Assembly (NCBI GenBank): GCA_029862975.1 | Contig: JAOTWP010000030.1 | Coordinates: 1-36,306 of the forward strand | Direction of reading: 5' to 3' | Length of the DNA stretch: 36,306 nucleotides | DNA from: Acidobacteriota bacterium | GTDB taxonomy: Bacteria > Acidobacteriota > Thermoanaerobaculia > Multivoradales > JAHEKO01 | Shown here: positions 22,120 through 31,832 of the stretch, one piece after another | Numbering within the stretch: the first letter of the stretch is position 1 | Layout of the letters: each line of letters begins with the position of its first letter | The notes under the pieces: model-generated | What the model saw: the letters and a program-made list of their open reading frames with translations, nothing else | What the model was told of the DNA's origin: nothing | Database searches by the model: none | Position numbers and translations under genes: made by a program

Positions 22120-24462
22120 ATGGGCGAGATCAAGACCGTCGGAGTCTGCGGCGCCGGCGTCATGGGCGCGCAACTGGCGGCGCTGTTTGCGGGCGCCGGC
22201 TTGAAGGTCTACCTCTTCGACCTCGATCAGGAGCTCGCGGAGAAGGGCCTCGAAGGGGCGCGCAACGCCAAGCCGGCGGCCTTCTTCCACCAGCGCTTCG
22301 CCAAGAGCGTCGTCCCGTCCAACTACGACGAGCACCTCGATCGCTTCGGCGAGTGCGACTGGGTGATCGAGGCCATCGCCGAGCGGCTCGACTGGAAGCA
22401 GGAGCTTTACGGCAAGATCGAGCCGCGGCTCGCGGACGGCGCACTCCTGAGCTCGAACACCTCCGGCCTGTCGGCCCGGGAGCTCGGCGCGGCGCTGTCG
22501 CCCGCCACGCGGCGGCGCTTCCTCGTCACCCACTTCTTCAACCCGCCGCGCTACATGCGCCTGGTGGAGCTCGTGCCCCTGGCCGAGACCGGGGACGAGG
22601 CGATCTCGCGGGCGAGCGAGCTCATCGGCCGCACGCTGGGCAAGGGCATCGTCCACGCCAAGGACACGCCCAACTTCATCGCCAACCGGATCGGCGTCTA
22701 CGGCATGATGCTCGCGCTCGAGCTGACCCGCGAGATGCGGCTGACCGTCGAGCAGGTCGACGCCATCACCGGTCCGGTGATGGGCCGGCCGAAGTCGGCC
22801 ACGTTTCGCACCGCCGACGTCGTCGGCCTCGACACGCTCGCCTTCGTGACGAAGACGGCCCACGAGAAGTGCACCGCCGACGAGAGTCGCGAGATCTTCC
22901 GGATTCCGCCGGTGCTGGCGGGGCTGCTGGAGAGCGAGCGTCTCGGCGCGAAGAGCGGCGCCGGCTTCTTCAAGAAGGAGGGCAAGGAGATCCTGGCCCT
23001 CGACCTCGAGAGCCTGGACTACCGCCCCCTCAGCAAACCGCGCATGGACGGCATCGGCGTGGCGCGCCGCCACACCGACGTCGGCAAACGGCTCGCGGCC
23101 CTCGTCTACAACCCGGACCGCGCCGGCAAGTTCGCCTGGGAGCTGGTCATCGGCACCCTCTCCTACGCCGCCAACCGCCTCGGCGAGGTCTCGGACTCGA
23201 TCGTCGACGTCGACCGCGCCATCCGCTGGGGCTTCGGCTGGCAGCTGGGCCCGTTCGAGACCTGGGACGCCCTCGGCGTCGGCAAGTCGGTCGCCCGCAT
23301 GGAGCGCGAGGGCAAGGCGGTTCCGGAGGTGGTGCGCAGCCTGCTGGCCGGCGGCCGCGAGTCCTTCTACCGCCGCAATGGCCGGCCGGCGCGCGAGGTC
23401 TTCGACTTCGCCAGCCGGGAGATGCTGCCGGTGCCGGCGGCGCCCGGGACGATCCGGCTCGACGACTGCAAGGCGGCCGGCGGCGAGATCCTGCGCAACT
23501 GGAGCGCTTCGCTCGTCGACCTGGGTGACGGCGTCGGCTGCGTCGAGCTCCACTCGGCGCTGCAGCCCGAGTTCAACCCCGTCGACGGCGGCATCCTGGA
23601 CATCCTCGCCGGCTCGCTCGAGGAGGTCGCGAAGCGCGGCCTCAGGGGCCTCGTCATCTCCCACGAGGGCGTCCACTTCTGCGCCGGCGCCAACCTGGCG
23701 CTCATCCTCGAGCTGGCCAGGACCCGGCGGTTCGAGGTGATCGAGGAGGTCTCCCGCACCTTCCAGGCGCTCACCCAGGCCGTCAAGTACGCCCCGTTCC
23801 CGGTCGTCGCGGCGCCCTTCAGCGTCACCCTGGGCGGCGGCTTCGAGATGGCCGCTTGCTGCGACCGGGTGGTCCCGCTGGCGGAGCTCTACTGCGGCGC
23901 CGTCGAGGTCGGCGTCGGCCTCATCCCCGGCGCCGGCGGCAACCTGCGCCTGCTGACCCACCTCTCGGAGCGCCTGCCGCCGCGCACGATCGGCCCCATG
24001 GCGGCGGTGCAGCAGGCCTTCGAGACCATCGCCTTCGCCAAGGTCTCGACCTCGGCCCACGAGGCCGTCGAGCTCGGGTACCTGCGCCCGGACAGCCCCA
24101 TCGTCCTCTCCCGCGACCACCTCATCGCCCGCGCCAAGCAGGAGGTGCTCGCTCTCGCGGCCGGCTACGCCCCGCCCGCGCCGCCCGAGCTCGTCCCGCC
24201 GGGCGAAGGCGGCCGGCTGGCGATCGAGATCGCCGTCGAGAACTTCCTCAAGGCCGGGACCATCTCCGAGCACGACGCCCTGGTGGCCAAGAAGCTCGCC
24301 CGGGTCCTGACGGCCGGCGACCGCGGCGACGGCATGCAGCCGGTCGAGGAGCAGGTCTTCCTCGACCTCGAGCGCGAAGCCTTCGTCTCCCTGGCCGGCG
24401 AGGAGAAGTCGCAAGCCCGCATGGAGCACATGCTCAAGACGGGCAAGCCGCTGCGGAACTGA
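22120..24462 (+). CDS. fadN: Bifunctional 3-hydroxyacyl-CoA dehydrogenase/enoyl-CoA hydratase, FadN type
   Basis: 780 residues. The dehydrogenase half comes first: NAD site GVCGAGVMGAQLA near residue 8, catalytic His138 in THFFNPPRYMRLVELVP, and DTPNFIANRIG. The enoyl-CoA hydratase half begins near residue 460 and keeps both catalytic glutamates, in LGGGFEMAACCDR and VEVGVGLIPGAGGN. The domain order is reversed from E. coli FadB and equals Bacillus FadN. It carries out hydration and dehydrogenation, steps two and three of beta-oxidation. Together with the two upstream genes the set has the content of the Bacillus fadNAE operon but in the reverse order (E-A-N). Confidence 0.94.
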   Translation: MGEIKTVGVCGAGVMGAQLAALFAGAGLKVYLFDLDQELAEKGLEGARNAKPAAFFHQRFAKSVVPSNYDEHLDRFGECDWVIEAIAERLDWKQELYGKIEPRLADGALLSSNTSGLSARELGAALSPATRRRFLVTHFFNPPRYMRLVELVPLAETGDEAISRASELIGRTLGKGIVHAKDTPNFIANRIGVYGMMLALELTREMRLTVEQVDAITGPVMGRPKSATFRTADVVGLDTLAFVTKTAHEKCTADESREIFRIPPVLAGLLESERLGAKSGAGFFKKEGKEILALDLESLDYRPLSKPRMDGIGVARRHTDVGKRLAALVYNPDRAGKFAWELVIGTLSYAANRLGEVSDSIVDVDRAIRWGFGWQLGPFETWDALGVGKSVARMEREGKAVPEVVRSLLAGGRESFYRRNGRPAREVFDFASREMLPVPAAPGTIRLDDCKAAGGEILRNWSASLVDLGDGVGCVELHSALQPEFNPVDGGILDILAGSLEEVAKRGLRGLVISHEGVHFCAGANLALILELARTRRFEVIEEVSRTFQALTQAVKYAPFPVVAAPFSVTLGGGFEMAACCDRVVPLAELYCGAVEVGVGLIPGAGGNLRLLTHLSERLPPRTIGPMAAVQQAFETIAFAKVSTSAHEAVELGYLRPDSPIVLSRDHLIARAKQEVLALAAGYAPPAPPELVPPGEGGRLAIEIAVENFLKAGTISEHDALVAKKLARVLTAGDRGDGMQPVEEQVFLDLEREAFVSLAGEEKSQARMEHMLKTGKPLRN

Positions 24463-24577
24463 GGGCCGGCGACCCGGTTGGCGACGCGCTCCCGCGAGAT
24501 TCCGTGGCTCGATGCCGTCTGTCTCGTGGAGGCCCAAGACCGGGGCTCGATGCTCGACGCCGAGCACCGTTCCACCT

Positions 24578-24600
24578 GGAATCTTTCCGTAGGAATCTTT
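24578..24600. repeat. Direct repeat GGAATCTTT in the toxin-antitoxin promoter region
   Basis: GGAATCTTT occurs at 24578-24586 and 24592-24600 with a 14-base period, within the most AT-rich spot between the fad and toxin-antitoxin genes. It may be part of the promoter or a regulator site. Confidence 0.45.
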
Positions 24601-24609
24601 ACGCGATCA

Positions 24610-24617
24610 TGTACACT
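24610..24617 (+). promoter_or_regulatory. TGTACA operator candidate overlapping a -10 element of the toxin-antitoxin operon
   Basis: The palindrome TGTACA (24610-24615) overlaps the -10-like TACACT (24612-24617), 16 bases before the antitoxin start. TGTACA is the known core of YefM-YoeB operators in E. coli, and this antitoxin belongs to the same family, so binding here would block the promoter as in classical autoregulation. Confidence 0.45.
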
Positions 24618-24633
24618 TGAGCCGGAGGTGACC

Positions 24634-24915
24634 GTGGCCACCGAGACCCTATCGCTGACCGAGATGAGGCCCCGCCTGTCCGAGCTGCTGGCGCGGGCAC
24701 ACGAGCACTTCGACCGGTTCGTGATCACCCGGCGGGGACGCGCCGAGGCGGTGCTGCTGTCCTCCGAGGAGTTCGACGGCCTCCTGGAGACCCTGGAGAT
24801 TCTCTCCGACAAGACCCTGGTCAAGAGGCTCGTAGAGGCGGACGAAGAGCTCTCCGGCGGCGGTGGCCACACCCTGGAGGATGTGCGCCGGGAGCTGTCC
24901 GCTGGCCTCCCTTAG
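24634..24915 (+). CDS. Type II antitoxin, Phd/YefM family
   Basis: 93 residues. N-terminal half TLSLTEMRPRLSELLARAHEHFDRFVITRRGRAEAVLLS is the Phd/YefM DNA-binding fold; the second half (SSEEFDGLLETLEILSD) and acidic tail are the toxin-binding part. It should neutralise the following RelE-like toxin and repress the operon together with it. GTG 24634 is selected because GGAGG lies five bases ahead; the frame is open for a further 156 bases upstream, but that part lacks family similarity. The AT-rich promoter region differs from the neighbouring DNA, as often seen with acquired toxin-antitoxin modules. Confidence 0.85.
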   Translation: MATETLSLTEMRPRLSELLARAHEHFDRFVITRRGRAEAVLLSSEEFDGLLETLEILSDKTLVKRLVEADEELSGGGGHTLEDVRRELSAGLP

Positions 24916-25162
24916 GCTGTCCAGCCACGCCAGGAAGAGCTACCTCAGGCTCGCTCGCAGCGACCGTCGTCTCTTCGAGCGAATCGATCGCGCGCTCGAT
25001 CGCCTCGGCGGAGACCCGACCTCCGGGAAGCCCCTCGCCGGTCCCCTGAGCGGGCATCGCGCGCTGCGCGTGGGCTCCCTGCGAATCGTCTATCGCATCG
25101 CCGATGACGATCGGGCAGTGCTGGTCCTGGACATCGCCCAACGTGGCGGCGTGTACCGTTGA
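24881..25162 (+). CDS. Type II toxin, RelE/ParE superfamily
   Basis: 93 residues from ATG 24881. LSSHARKSYLRLARSDRRLFERIDRALDRL is the N-terminal helical hairpin, GDPTSGKPLAGPLSGHRALRVGSLRIVYRI is the typical central beta-sheet with the Arg residues of the family, and RGGVYR is the usual end. RelE-type members cleave mRNA on the ribosome; ParE members inhibit gyrase, and the sequence alone does not settle which. The start is uncertain: ATG 24881 has GGAGG directly before it with no spacing, GTG 24863 has no ribosome site, and CTG 24902 has GGGAG at a good distance. In all cases the gene overlaps the antitoxin. Confidence 0.8.
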   Translation: MCAGSCPLASLRLSSHARKSYLRLARSDRRLFERIDRALDRLGGDPTSGKPLAGPLSGHRALRVGSLRIVYRIADDDRAVLVLDIAQRGGVYR

Positions 25163-25223
25163 CGGACTTCCGAGCTCCGAGACCCGTTCCTCGCCGCGTG
25201 GGTCGCGCCACGACGGCCCGCGT

Positions 25224-26432
25224 CTAGGGGCCCCTGGGCCTGACGCGCGCTCCCTCGCCCACCGCGTCACTGGGGTGGACGATCACCCGGTCGCCCTCGC
25301 CGAGCCCTCCGGAGACCTCGGCCTCGAGTCCGTTGCGCGCGCCGACCTCCACTTCGCGCCGCACGGCCCGGCCCTGCTCGACCGCCCACACCGCCCACCC
25401 GTCGCCCTGCCGGAAGAGGCTGCTCGTGGGCACCACGAGGACGTCTTCCGTCTCCGAGACGACGATCGCGACCTCGACCCGGTAGCCGTCGCCCAGGGTC
25501 GACCAGACGTCGTGCGGGTCGGTGATGTCGATGACGACGTTCACCCGCTGCTCCTCGACCCCCAAGGCCGAGATCTTGGTGAAGCCGTAGGGCTCGACGC
25601 GGCGTACGGCGCCGTTCAAGGGCCGGTCGCCCCCCCACTGCTCGATGACAACGCGCTGACCGGGGCGGACACGCACCGCGTCGGAGGAGAGCAGGTCGGA
25701 GACGATCTCGAGCAAGGCGGCATCGCCCACTTCGATGAGGGGCTCGCCCGCCGCGACGATCGCCTCGCTCTCGTGCAGGCGCCGCAGCACGGAGCCGTCC
25801 ACGGGCGAGTGGATCTCGATCGGCTCGGAGACCTGCCCCGCGCCCGCGCCGAGCGCCGCGCGCGCGCGCGCGAGCTCGAACTGAGCGCTCTCGACCGCGT
25901 ACCCGGCTGCCTTTGCCGCCTGCTCGCGGCTCGCGGCGGTGAGCTCCGCCTCTTCCAGAAGCTCCTCCGAGATGACGTTGGCTGCGGCCAGCCGCTGCCG
26001 GCGCGCCAGCTCGGACGCGCCGAAAGAGAGCTCGGCGTCGGCGCGCTTCTGCTCGGCCTTGGCCTGCTCGAGGATGGCCTGGGCCGAGCGGATCCGCGCC
26101 TCGGCCTCGGCCCGACTCCTGGCGTCGAGAAGCGTCGGGGCCTGCGGCAGGAAGGTGGCGAGGACGGTCTCCCCCGCCACGACCGGATCCCCCGGCTCGA
26201 GCTCGACGCGCAGCAGCTTGCCCGCCAGCGGCGCCGAGACGACGAACCGCTCCCGCACCCGAGTCTGCCCTTCCTCCTCGATCGCCACCACCAGGTCGCC
26301 GCGGGTGACCTCGGCCATGTCGACGTCGAGTTGCTGCGGCCGCAGCGCGAGGGCGATCAGCAGGACGACGACCGCCGCCGGAAGCCCCCAGGCGAGGACA
26401 CGCTTTCTCGAGAAACGCCGTTGAGCACTCAT
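25224..26432 (-). CDS. HlyD/MacA-family periplasmic adaptor (membrane fusion protein)
   Basis: 402 residues. Single N-terminal membrane helix (about 11-30, LAWGLPAAVVVLLIALAL), split lipoyl domain (TRGDLVVAIEEEGQTRVRE and later IHSPVDGSVLRRL), an Ala/Glu/Arg-rich coiled-coil hairpin around 95-195, and a beta-barrel and membrane-proximal region ending in VIVHPSDAVGEGARV. It bridges an inner-membrane ABC permease and an outer-membrane channel. It starts five bases after the permease stop, with a GGGAG ribosome site, and is the last gene of the efflux operon. No TolC-type gene is in the window. The toxin gene ends 61 bases away in convergent orientation. Confidence 0.9.
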   Translation of the reverse strand: MSAQRRFSRKRVLAWGLPAAVVVLLIALALRPQQLDVDMAEVTRGDLVVAIEEEGQTRVRERFVVSAPLAGKLLRVELEPGDPVVAGETVLATFLPQAPTLLDARSRAEAEARIRSAQAILEQAKAEQKRADAELSFGASELARRQRLAAANVISEELLEEAELTAASREQAAKAAGYAVESAQFELARARAALGAGAGQVSEPIEIHSPVDGSVLRRLHESEAIVAAGEPLIEVGDAALLEIVSDLLSSDAVRVRPGQRVVIEQWGGDRPLNGAVRRVEPYGFTKISALGVEEQRVNVVIDITDPHDVWSTLGDGYRVEVAIVVSETEDVLVVPTSSLFRQGDGWAVWAVEQGRAVRREVEVGARNGLEAEVSGGLGEGDRVIVHPSDAVGEGARVRPRGP

Positions 26433-26437
26433 GCTTG

Positions 26438-28804
26438 TCACTCCCTCGTCTTGAGCACTTCGATCAGATCCAGCCGGTCCAGGCGGCGGCGCACCACGAA
26501 GCTGGAGATGGCCGCGGACACGAGAACCGTGATCGCCGAGTAGGCGTAGACGCGCGGCGAGACCAAGAGCGGAATCCGGTAGACCTCGGTCTCGAAGCCG
26601 CTCACCGTGAGCGCGGCCAGGCCGTAGCCGAGCGCCAGCCCGACGGGCACGGAGACCAGGGTGATGATCGCCAGCTCTCCGAGCAGGATGAACGAGATCT
26701 CGGCGCGGGTGAAGCCCAACACCCGCAGGCTCGCGAGCTCGTGATTGCGCTCGGAGAGCGTGATGCGGGCGGTGTTGTAGACCACCCCGAAGGCGATGAT
26801 CGCCGCGAACAGCACGTTGAAGGCGATGCTCACCGCGAGCATGTCCTTGACCGTCTCGTTGAAGCTGTCGACCGCCGCCGACTTGAGGGTCACCCCCGCG
26901 ACCGCCGGCAGCGCCTTGAGGCGCGAATAGAGCTCGTCCGCCAGCCCCTCGTCGACCTGCAGGAAGGCGCCCGAGAGCACCTTCCCTTCCCGCATCAGCC
27001 GGCGCAAGGCGTCGATCTCCATGTAGGCCGACATGCCCATGTACTCTTCGACCACGTCGCTCACGACGACCTGCCGGACGGGGCGCGCGCCCTCGAGCAC
27101 CTCGACCGTGACGGAGTCTCCCGGCGCGGCGCCGAGCAGGCGGGCCAGCTTGTCGGACAGGATGAGCCCCTCCTCCCGCAAGCGCACCGGCCTCAGCGAG
27201 GCGTCGATGACCCTGTTGAGCCGGGCGTCGGCGCCGACGCCGGTGATGGCGGCCTGGCGCGATCGGTGTCCGTGGCGCAGCATCGCGGGAACCGCTCGCA
27301 ACGGCTCCGAGTGGATGACGCCGGGGAGGCGGGCGATCTCGTAGCCGGCGGCGGCGGACATCGGCTCCACGAAGGAGACGGTGATGTCCTGCCGCTGGGC
27401 GATGTTGAACTGGACGTCCAGCATCTCGTCCATGCCGTCGAGCGAGAACATCCCGACGATCATGATCGCCCCGCCGAGCCCGATTCCGACGATCGAGGCG
27501 ACGGCCCGCCAGGGGCGGCGCTCCAGGCTGCGCAGGATCATCCGCGCCGGCTCGGTGAGGAGCCCGCCCAGGCCGACCCGTTCGACCAGCGTGGCCTTGA
27601 AGTGGCCGGGCGGCTCGGGGCGCATCGCCTCGGCCGGCGGCAGGCGGACGGCGCGCCGAACGGCGGAGAGGGTCCCCACGAGCGCGGCGAGCAGGCTGAT
27701 CGCCAGCGCGCCCAGAATCGTGGCGCCGGAGACCTGGAAGTCGAGGGTCGGGAAACGGTAGAACTGCTGCTGCAGCTCCAACATCTCGCGCCCCAGCCAG
27801 ATGCCCGCCGCCACCCCGAGGGCGCCGCCGACGGCGCAGACGACGATGCCCCACAGCAGATAGTGGCGGCCGATGGCGACGTTCGAGTAGCCGAGCGCCT
27901 TGAGGGCCGCGATCTGGCCGCGCTGGACGGTAACGATGCGGTTGAGCACCACGGTGAGGAGCATCGCACCGACCCCCAGGAAGAGGAGCGGCACGACCTT
28001 GCCCATCTGCTCCAGCTGGTTGAGCTGGTCGTTGACCCACCAGTGGGAGACCTGGAGCGCCCGCGGAATGGCGCCCCGCCCGCCGTACGGCTCCAGCAGC
28101 CGGTCGAGACGCGCGATCACCTCGGGCTCGGAAGCACCCGGCATCAGGGTGAGGGAGACGTCGTTGAAGCCGCCTTCCATGTCGAACGCGGTGGCCAGTG
28201 CCTTGCGGTTCATCCAGAAGATGCCGTAGCGCTCGTTGTCCGGCAGGAAGTCGCCCGGGCGCACGGTGTAGATGTACTCCGGCGACAGCACGACGCCGAC
28301 GATCGTCAGGTCGCGGCGGCGGCCGTTGATGAGAGCGGTGACCCGGTCGCCGGGACCCATCTCGTGCGCGAGGGCGAAGTTCTCGTGCACCAGCACCTCG
28401 TCGGGGCGGCCCGCGACGAGCAATCGCCCTGCGAGCAGCGCGACGTCGTTCAAGACCGGTCCGTCGCCCCGCTCCGACACCGAGATGAGCTGCCCGACCA
28501 CCGGCTCGGACAGCCCCTCGACGTCGAGCGTCACGCCGGCGACGACGCGCGTCTCCACCGCGCGCACTCCCGGGATCGCGGCGATCCGGCTCTCGAGCCT
28601 CTGCGGCGCGCGCTTGGCGCCGGCGAAGACGTCGGCGAAGCGATAGCGATCGTAGTACTCGCGCTGGTTGGCGCGCAGCGACTCGAAGTTGGAGATCGAC
28701 ATGATGTACATCGCCACCCCGGAAGCGATGACCAGCGCGATGGCGAGCGCCTGCCCCTTGATCTGCCAGAGGTCGCGAAACGCCTTGCGGTCGATGGCGG
28801 TCAT
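26438..28804 (-). CDS. Large FtsX/MacB-type ABC transporter permease with two extracytoplasmic domains
   Basis: 788 residues. Two similar halves: an N-terminal helix (about 15-35) with a MacB-like periplasmic domain (about 36-255), three helices (about 275-390); then a second helix (about 440-460) with a second periplasmic domain to about 650, and three more helices ending in [32 protein letters not shown]. FtsX motifs occur twice: [20 protein letters not shown] in the first half and [20 protein letters not shown] in the second. Such double-length permeases work with a LolD/MacB-type ATPase in export of lipids, lipoproteins or drugs. ATG 28804 has GAGAAGG upstream. Substrate unknown. Confidence 0.9.
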   Translation of the reverse strand: MTAIDRKAFRDLWQIKGQALAIALVIASGVAMYIMSISNFESLRANQREYYDRYRFADVFAGAKRAPQRLESRIAAIPGVRAVETRVVAGVTLDVEGLSEPVVGQLISVSERGDGPVLNDVALLAGRLLVAGRPDEVLVHENFALAHEMGPGDRVTALINGRRRDLTIVGVVLSPEYIYTVRPGDFLPDNERYGIFWMNRKALATAFDMEGGFNDVSLTLMPGASEPEVIARLDRLLEPYGGRGAIPRALQVSHWWVNDQLNQLEQMGKVVPLLFLGVGAMLLTVVLNRIVTVQRGQIAALKALGYSNVAIGRHYLLWGIVVCAVGGALGVAAGIWLGREMLELQQQFYRFPTLDFQVSGATILGALAISLLAALVGTLSAVRRAVRLPPAEAMRPEPPGHFKATLVERVGLGGLLTEPARMILRSLERRPWRAVASIVGIGLGGAIMIVGMFSLDGMDEMLDVQFNIAQRQDITVSFVEPMSAAAGYEIARLPGVIHSEPLRAVPAMLRHGHRSRQAAITGVGADARLNRVIDASLRPVRLREEGLILSDKLARLLGAAPGDSVTVEVLEGARPVRQVVVSDVVEEYMGMSAYMEIDALRRLMREGKVLSGAFLQVDEGLADELYSRLKALPAVAGVTLKSAAVDSFNETVKDMLAVSIAFNVLFAAIIAFGVVYNTARITLSERNHELASLRVLGFTRAEISFILLGELAIITLVSVPVGLALGYGLAALTVSGFETEVYRIPLLVSPRVYAYSAITVLVSAAISSFVVRRRLDRLDLIEVLKTRE

Positions 28805-28835
28805 GTCCTTCTCGTCCGTCTCCGGTACCGGGCGG

Positions 28836-29588
<753 letters not shown>

Positions 29589-29690
29589 CCCTTCACCCCT
29601 TCCGCCGCTCGCCGGACCTCTCGCTACCACCTTGTCGGGTGGCTCGACTTACCGCCCCGGCGTTCGGTGCATGGTACCCTGAGCTCTACC

Positions 29691-29696
29691 TAGACT
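29691..29696 (+). promoter_or_regulatory. Candidate -10 element for the envelope cassette
   Basis: TAGACT, in the 245-base divergent region between the efflux operon and the DUF1302 gene. It would give a leader of about 130 bases. No -35 was recognised. The rest of the gap holds no gene I can support. Confidence 0.22.
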
Positions 29697-29833
29697 GCTG
29701 GGAAACGGGCAACCGGAGAGGCGTCGGCAATCGATCTCTCCCGGCAACCGACTTCGGCGTTTCACCCGAGGCGATCTTCCTTCCGCCGTTTCCCTCGCGA
29801 GAGAGAGGCGGTGGAGCGAAAACGGAGGCGGAG

Positions 29834-31786
29834 ATGAGAAAAGGGATGACAGAGACCTGGTGGCCGGCGGTGGCCGCCCTGCTGTTGGCGGTCCCGGCAG
29901 GCGCTGTGGGCTTCGGCGGAGGTGACCTCACCGGAACGTGGGACACGACGATCTCGTGGGGCGTTCAGTATCGACTCGACGACGCCGATCCGGAGCTCAT
30001 CGGCCTGGCCAACGGCGGCCGGGCGTTCTCGGTCAACGGCGACGACGGCAACCTCAACTACGGCACCGGCATCGCCAGCAACGTGTTCAAGGTCACGTCC
30101 GAGGTCGAGGTCGACTACAAGAACGTCGGCTTCTTCGTCCGCGGCCGCGCCTTCTACGACTTCGAGAACGAGGACGGCGAGCGCCTGCGCACGCCGCTCA
30201 GCGAGGAGGCCTTGAGCCGCGTCGGCCAGCGCGCCGACGTGCTCGACGCCTTCGGCTGGGCGCGCTTCGACCTCGGAGGCCGGCCGACCGAGCTGCGCAT
30301 CGGCGACCAGGTGCTGAGCTGGGGCGAGAGCACGTTCATCCAGGGCGGCATCAACATCATCAACCCGGTCGACGTCAGCGCCATCCGCGTTCCGGGCGCC
30401 GAGCTGCGCGAGGCGCTGCTGCCGGAGGGAATGGTCTCGCTGTCCATCGGTACGTCGGCCAACACGTCGCTCGAGATGTTCTACCTCTACGACTGGGGCC
30501 GGACCAAGATCGATCCGCCCGGCTCCTACTTCAGCACCTCCGACTTCGCCGGAGAAGGCGGCACTACGGTGTTCCTCGGGTTCGGCGACTCCGGCGACCT
30601 GCGCACCTTCCCGTTCACCGACCGGCCCTTCCTCGGGGTGCCCCGCGCCGACAACGTGTGGGCTCGCGACGACGGCCAGTACGGCGTCGCCCTGCGCATC
30701 TTCGTCCCGGGGCTCAACGACACCGAGTTCGGCCTCTACTTCATCAACTACCACAGCCGCCTGCCGACCATCAACGGCATCACCGGCACCCTCGCCGGGG
30801 CGCTCAAGGGCCAGGGCTTCGGCGTCGCTGGCGGCACCGCGCTGGGCGCGCTGGCCCAGGGCGCCGGGCGCGAAGCAGCGATCGGCGCGGGCGTGGCGGC
30901 CGGCGTCGGAGCCGGCCTGAGCCAGACCGAGGCCGGCATCGTCGCCACCGCCGCCGTCGACACGGCGCTGGCGGGCGGCGACGGGGTGGCGGTCGTCGCC
31001 GCCTTCGCCACCGACGCCTACGCCCAGACGGCGCGCTACTTCCTCGCCTATCCCGAGGACATCAAGCTCTACGGCCTGAGCTTCAACACGACGCTGGGCA
31101 AGACCGCCTGGCAGGGCGAGATCTCCCATCGCCAGGACGCGCCGCTGCAGGCGGACGACGTCGAGCTGCTCTTCGCCGCGCTGGGGCCCTTCAACGCCGG
31201 TCTGGCCGCCTTCAACCAGCTCGGCAACTTCAGCGGCCAGTTCGGCGCCGTCGTCCCCGGCACCCGGAACTTCGACGTCTCCCAGGTGCAGACGACGTTG
31301 ACCAAGATCTTCGGCCCGCTGGCCGGCGCCGACCAGGGCGTGCTGGTCTGGGAGGGAGCCCTGACCCACGTCGACGGCCTGCCGAGCAAGGACGAGCTGC
31401 GCTTCGAGGGCCCGGGCACCTACGTCAGCGGCAATCCGGACCTCGGGCCGTCCGCCCACGCCGGCAAGCCGATCGAGGGCCCCGAGCACTTCGCCGACGC
31501 CGACTCCTGGGGCTACCGCCTCGCCGGGCGGCTCGACTACCTCAACGCCTTCGGCGGCTTCAACGTCTCGCCCAGCTTCTCCTGGCAGCACGACGTCGAC
31601 GGCGTCTCCCCGGGCCCCGGCGGCAACTTCCTCGAGGGCCGCAAGGCTCTGACCCTCGGGCTCGGCTTCGACCGTCAGAACACCTGGCAGTTCGACGTCA
31701 GCTACACCATGTACTCCGGCGCCGGCCGTTACAACCTGATCGGCGACCGTGACTTCGCGTCGGCTACCGTCAAGTACTCGTTCTAG
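29834..31786 (+). CDS. DUF1302-family outer-membrane protein
   Basis: 650 residues. Signal peptide at the N-terminus (hydrophobic stretch WWPAVAALLLAVPAGAVG), then a barrel-like pattern opening with GTWDTTISWGVQYRL and the family features ELRIGDQVLSWGESTFIQGG and NIINPVDVSAIRVPG. It ends in ATVKYSF, with the terminal Phe of outer-membrane barrels. An Ala/Gly-rich segment at about 316-397 interrupts the barrel and is not barrel-like in composition. The family's function is not proven; it is regularly paired with DUF1329, and I recall such pairs in Pseudomonas being tied to use of lipids, esters or steroids. ATG 29834 follows a GGAGG at 29824-29828. First gene of the cassette. Confidence 0.85.
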   Translation: MRKGMTETWWPAVAALLLAVPAGAVGFGGGDLTGTWDTTISWGVQYRLDDADPELIGLANGGRAFSVNGDDGNLNYGTGIASNVFKVTSEVEVDYKNVGFFVRGRAFYDFENEDGERLRTPLSEEALSRVGQRADVLDAFGWARFDLGGRPTELRIGDQVLSWGESTFIQGGINIINPVDVSAIRVPGAELREALLPEGMVSLSIGTSANTSLEMFYLYDWGRTKIDPPGSYFSTSDFAGEGGTTVFLGFGDSGDLRTFPFTDRPFLGVPRADNVWARDDGQYGVALRIFVPGLNDTEFGLYFINYHSRLPTINGITGTLAGALKGQGFGVAGGTALGALAQGAGREAAIGAGVAAGVGAGLSQTEAGIVATAAVDTALAGGDGVAVVAAFATDAYAQTARYFLAYPEDIKLYGLSFNTTLGKTAWQGEISHRQDAPLQADDVELLFAALGPFNAGLAAFNQLGNFSGQFGAVVPGTRNFDVSQVQTTLTKIFGPLAGADQGVLVWEGALTHVDGLPSKDELRFEGPGTYVSGNPDLGPSAHAGKPIEGPEHFADADSWGYRLAGRLDYLNAFGGFNVSPSFSWQHDVDGVSPGPGGNFLEGRKALTLGLGFDRQNTWQFDVSYTMYSGAGRYNLIGDRDFASATVKYSF

Positions 31787-31820
31787 GCAGAATATCCAGG
31801 CAGAATATCCAGGCAGAATG
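31786..31820. repeat. 13-bp tandem repeat between the DUF1302 and DUF1329 genes
   Basis: Two perfect copies of GGCAGAATATCCA (31786-31798 and 31799-31811) followed by a partial third copy (31812-31819, GGCAGAAT). It begins at the last base of the DUF1302 stop codon and ends 13 bases ahead of the DUF1329 start. It is AT-richer than its surroundings. Confidence 0.9.
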
Positions 31821-31832
31821 GAGAAGACATTC

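Noticed and set aside
24478-24633. Longer antitoxin start upstream of GTG 24634
   Set aside because: The extension has no Phd/YefM similarity, and it would run through the promoter-like region and the TGTACA site; the ribosome site favours 24634.
31786-31820. CRISPR-like array
   Set aside because: The 13-base units are directly adjacent with no spacers and no cas genes are present.
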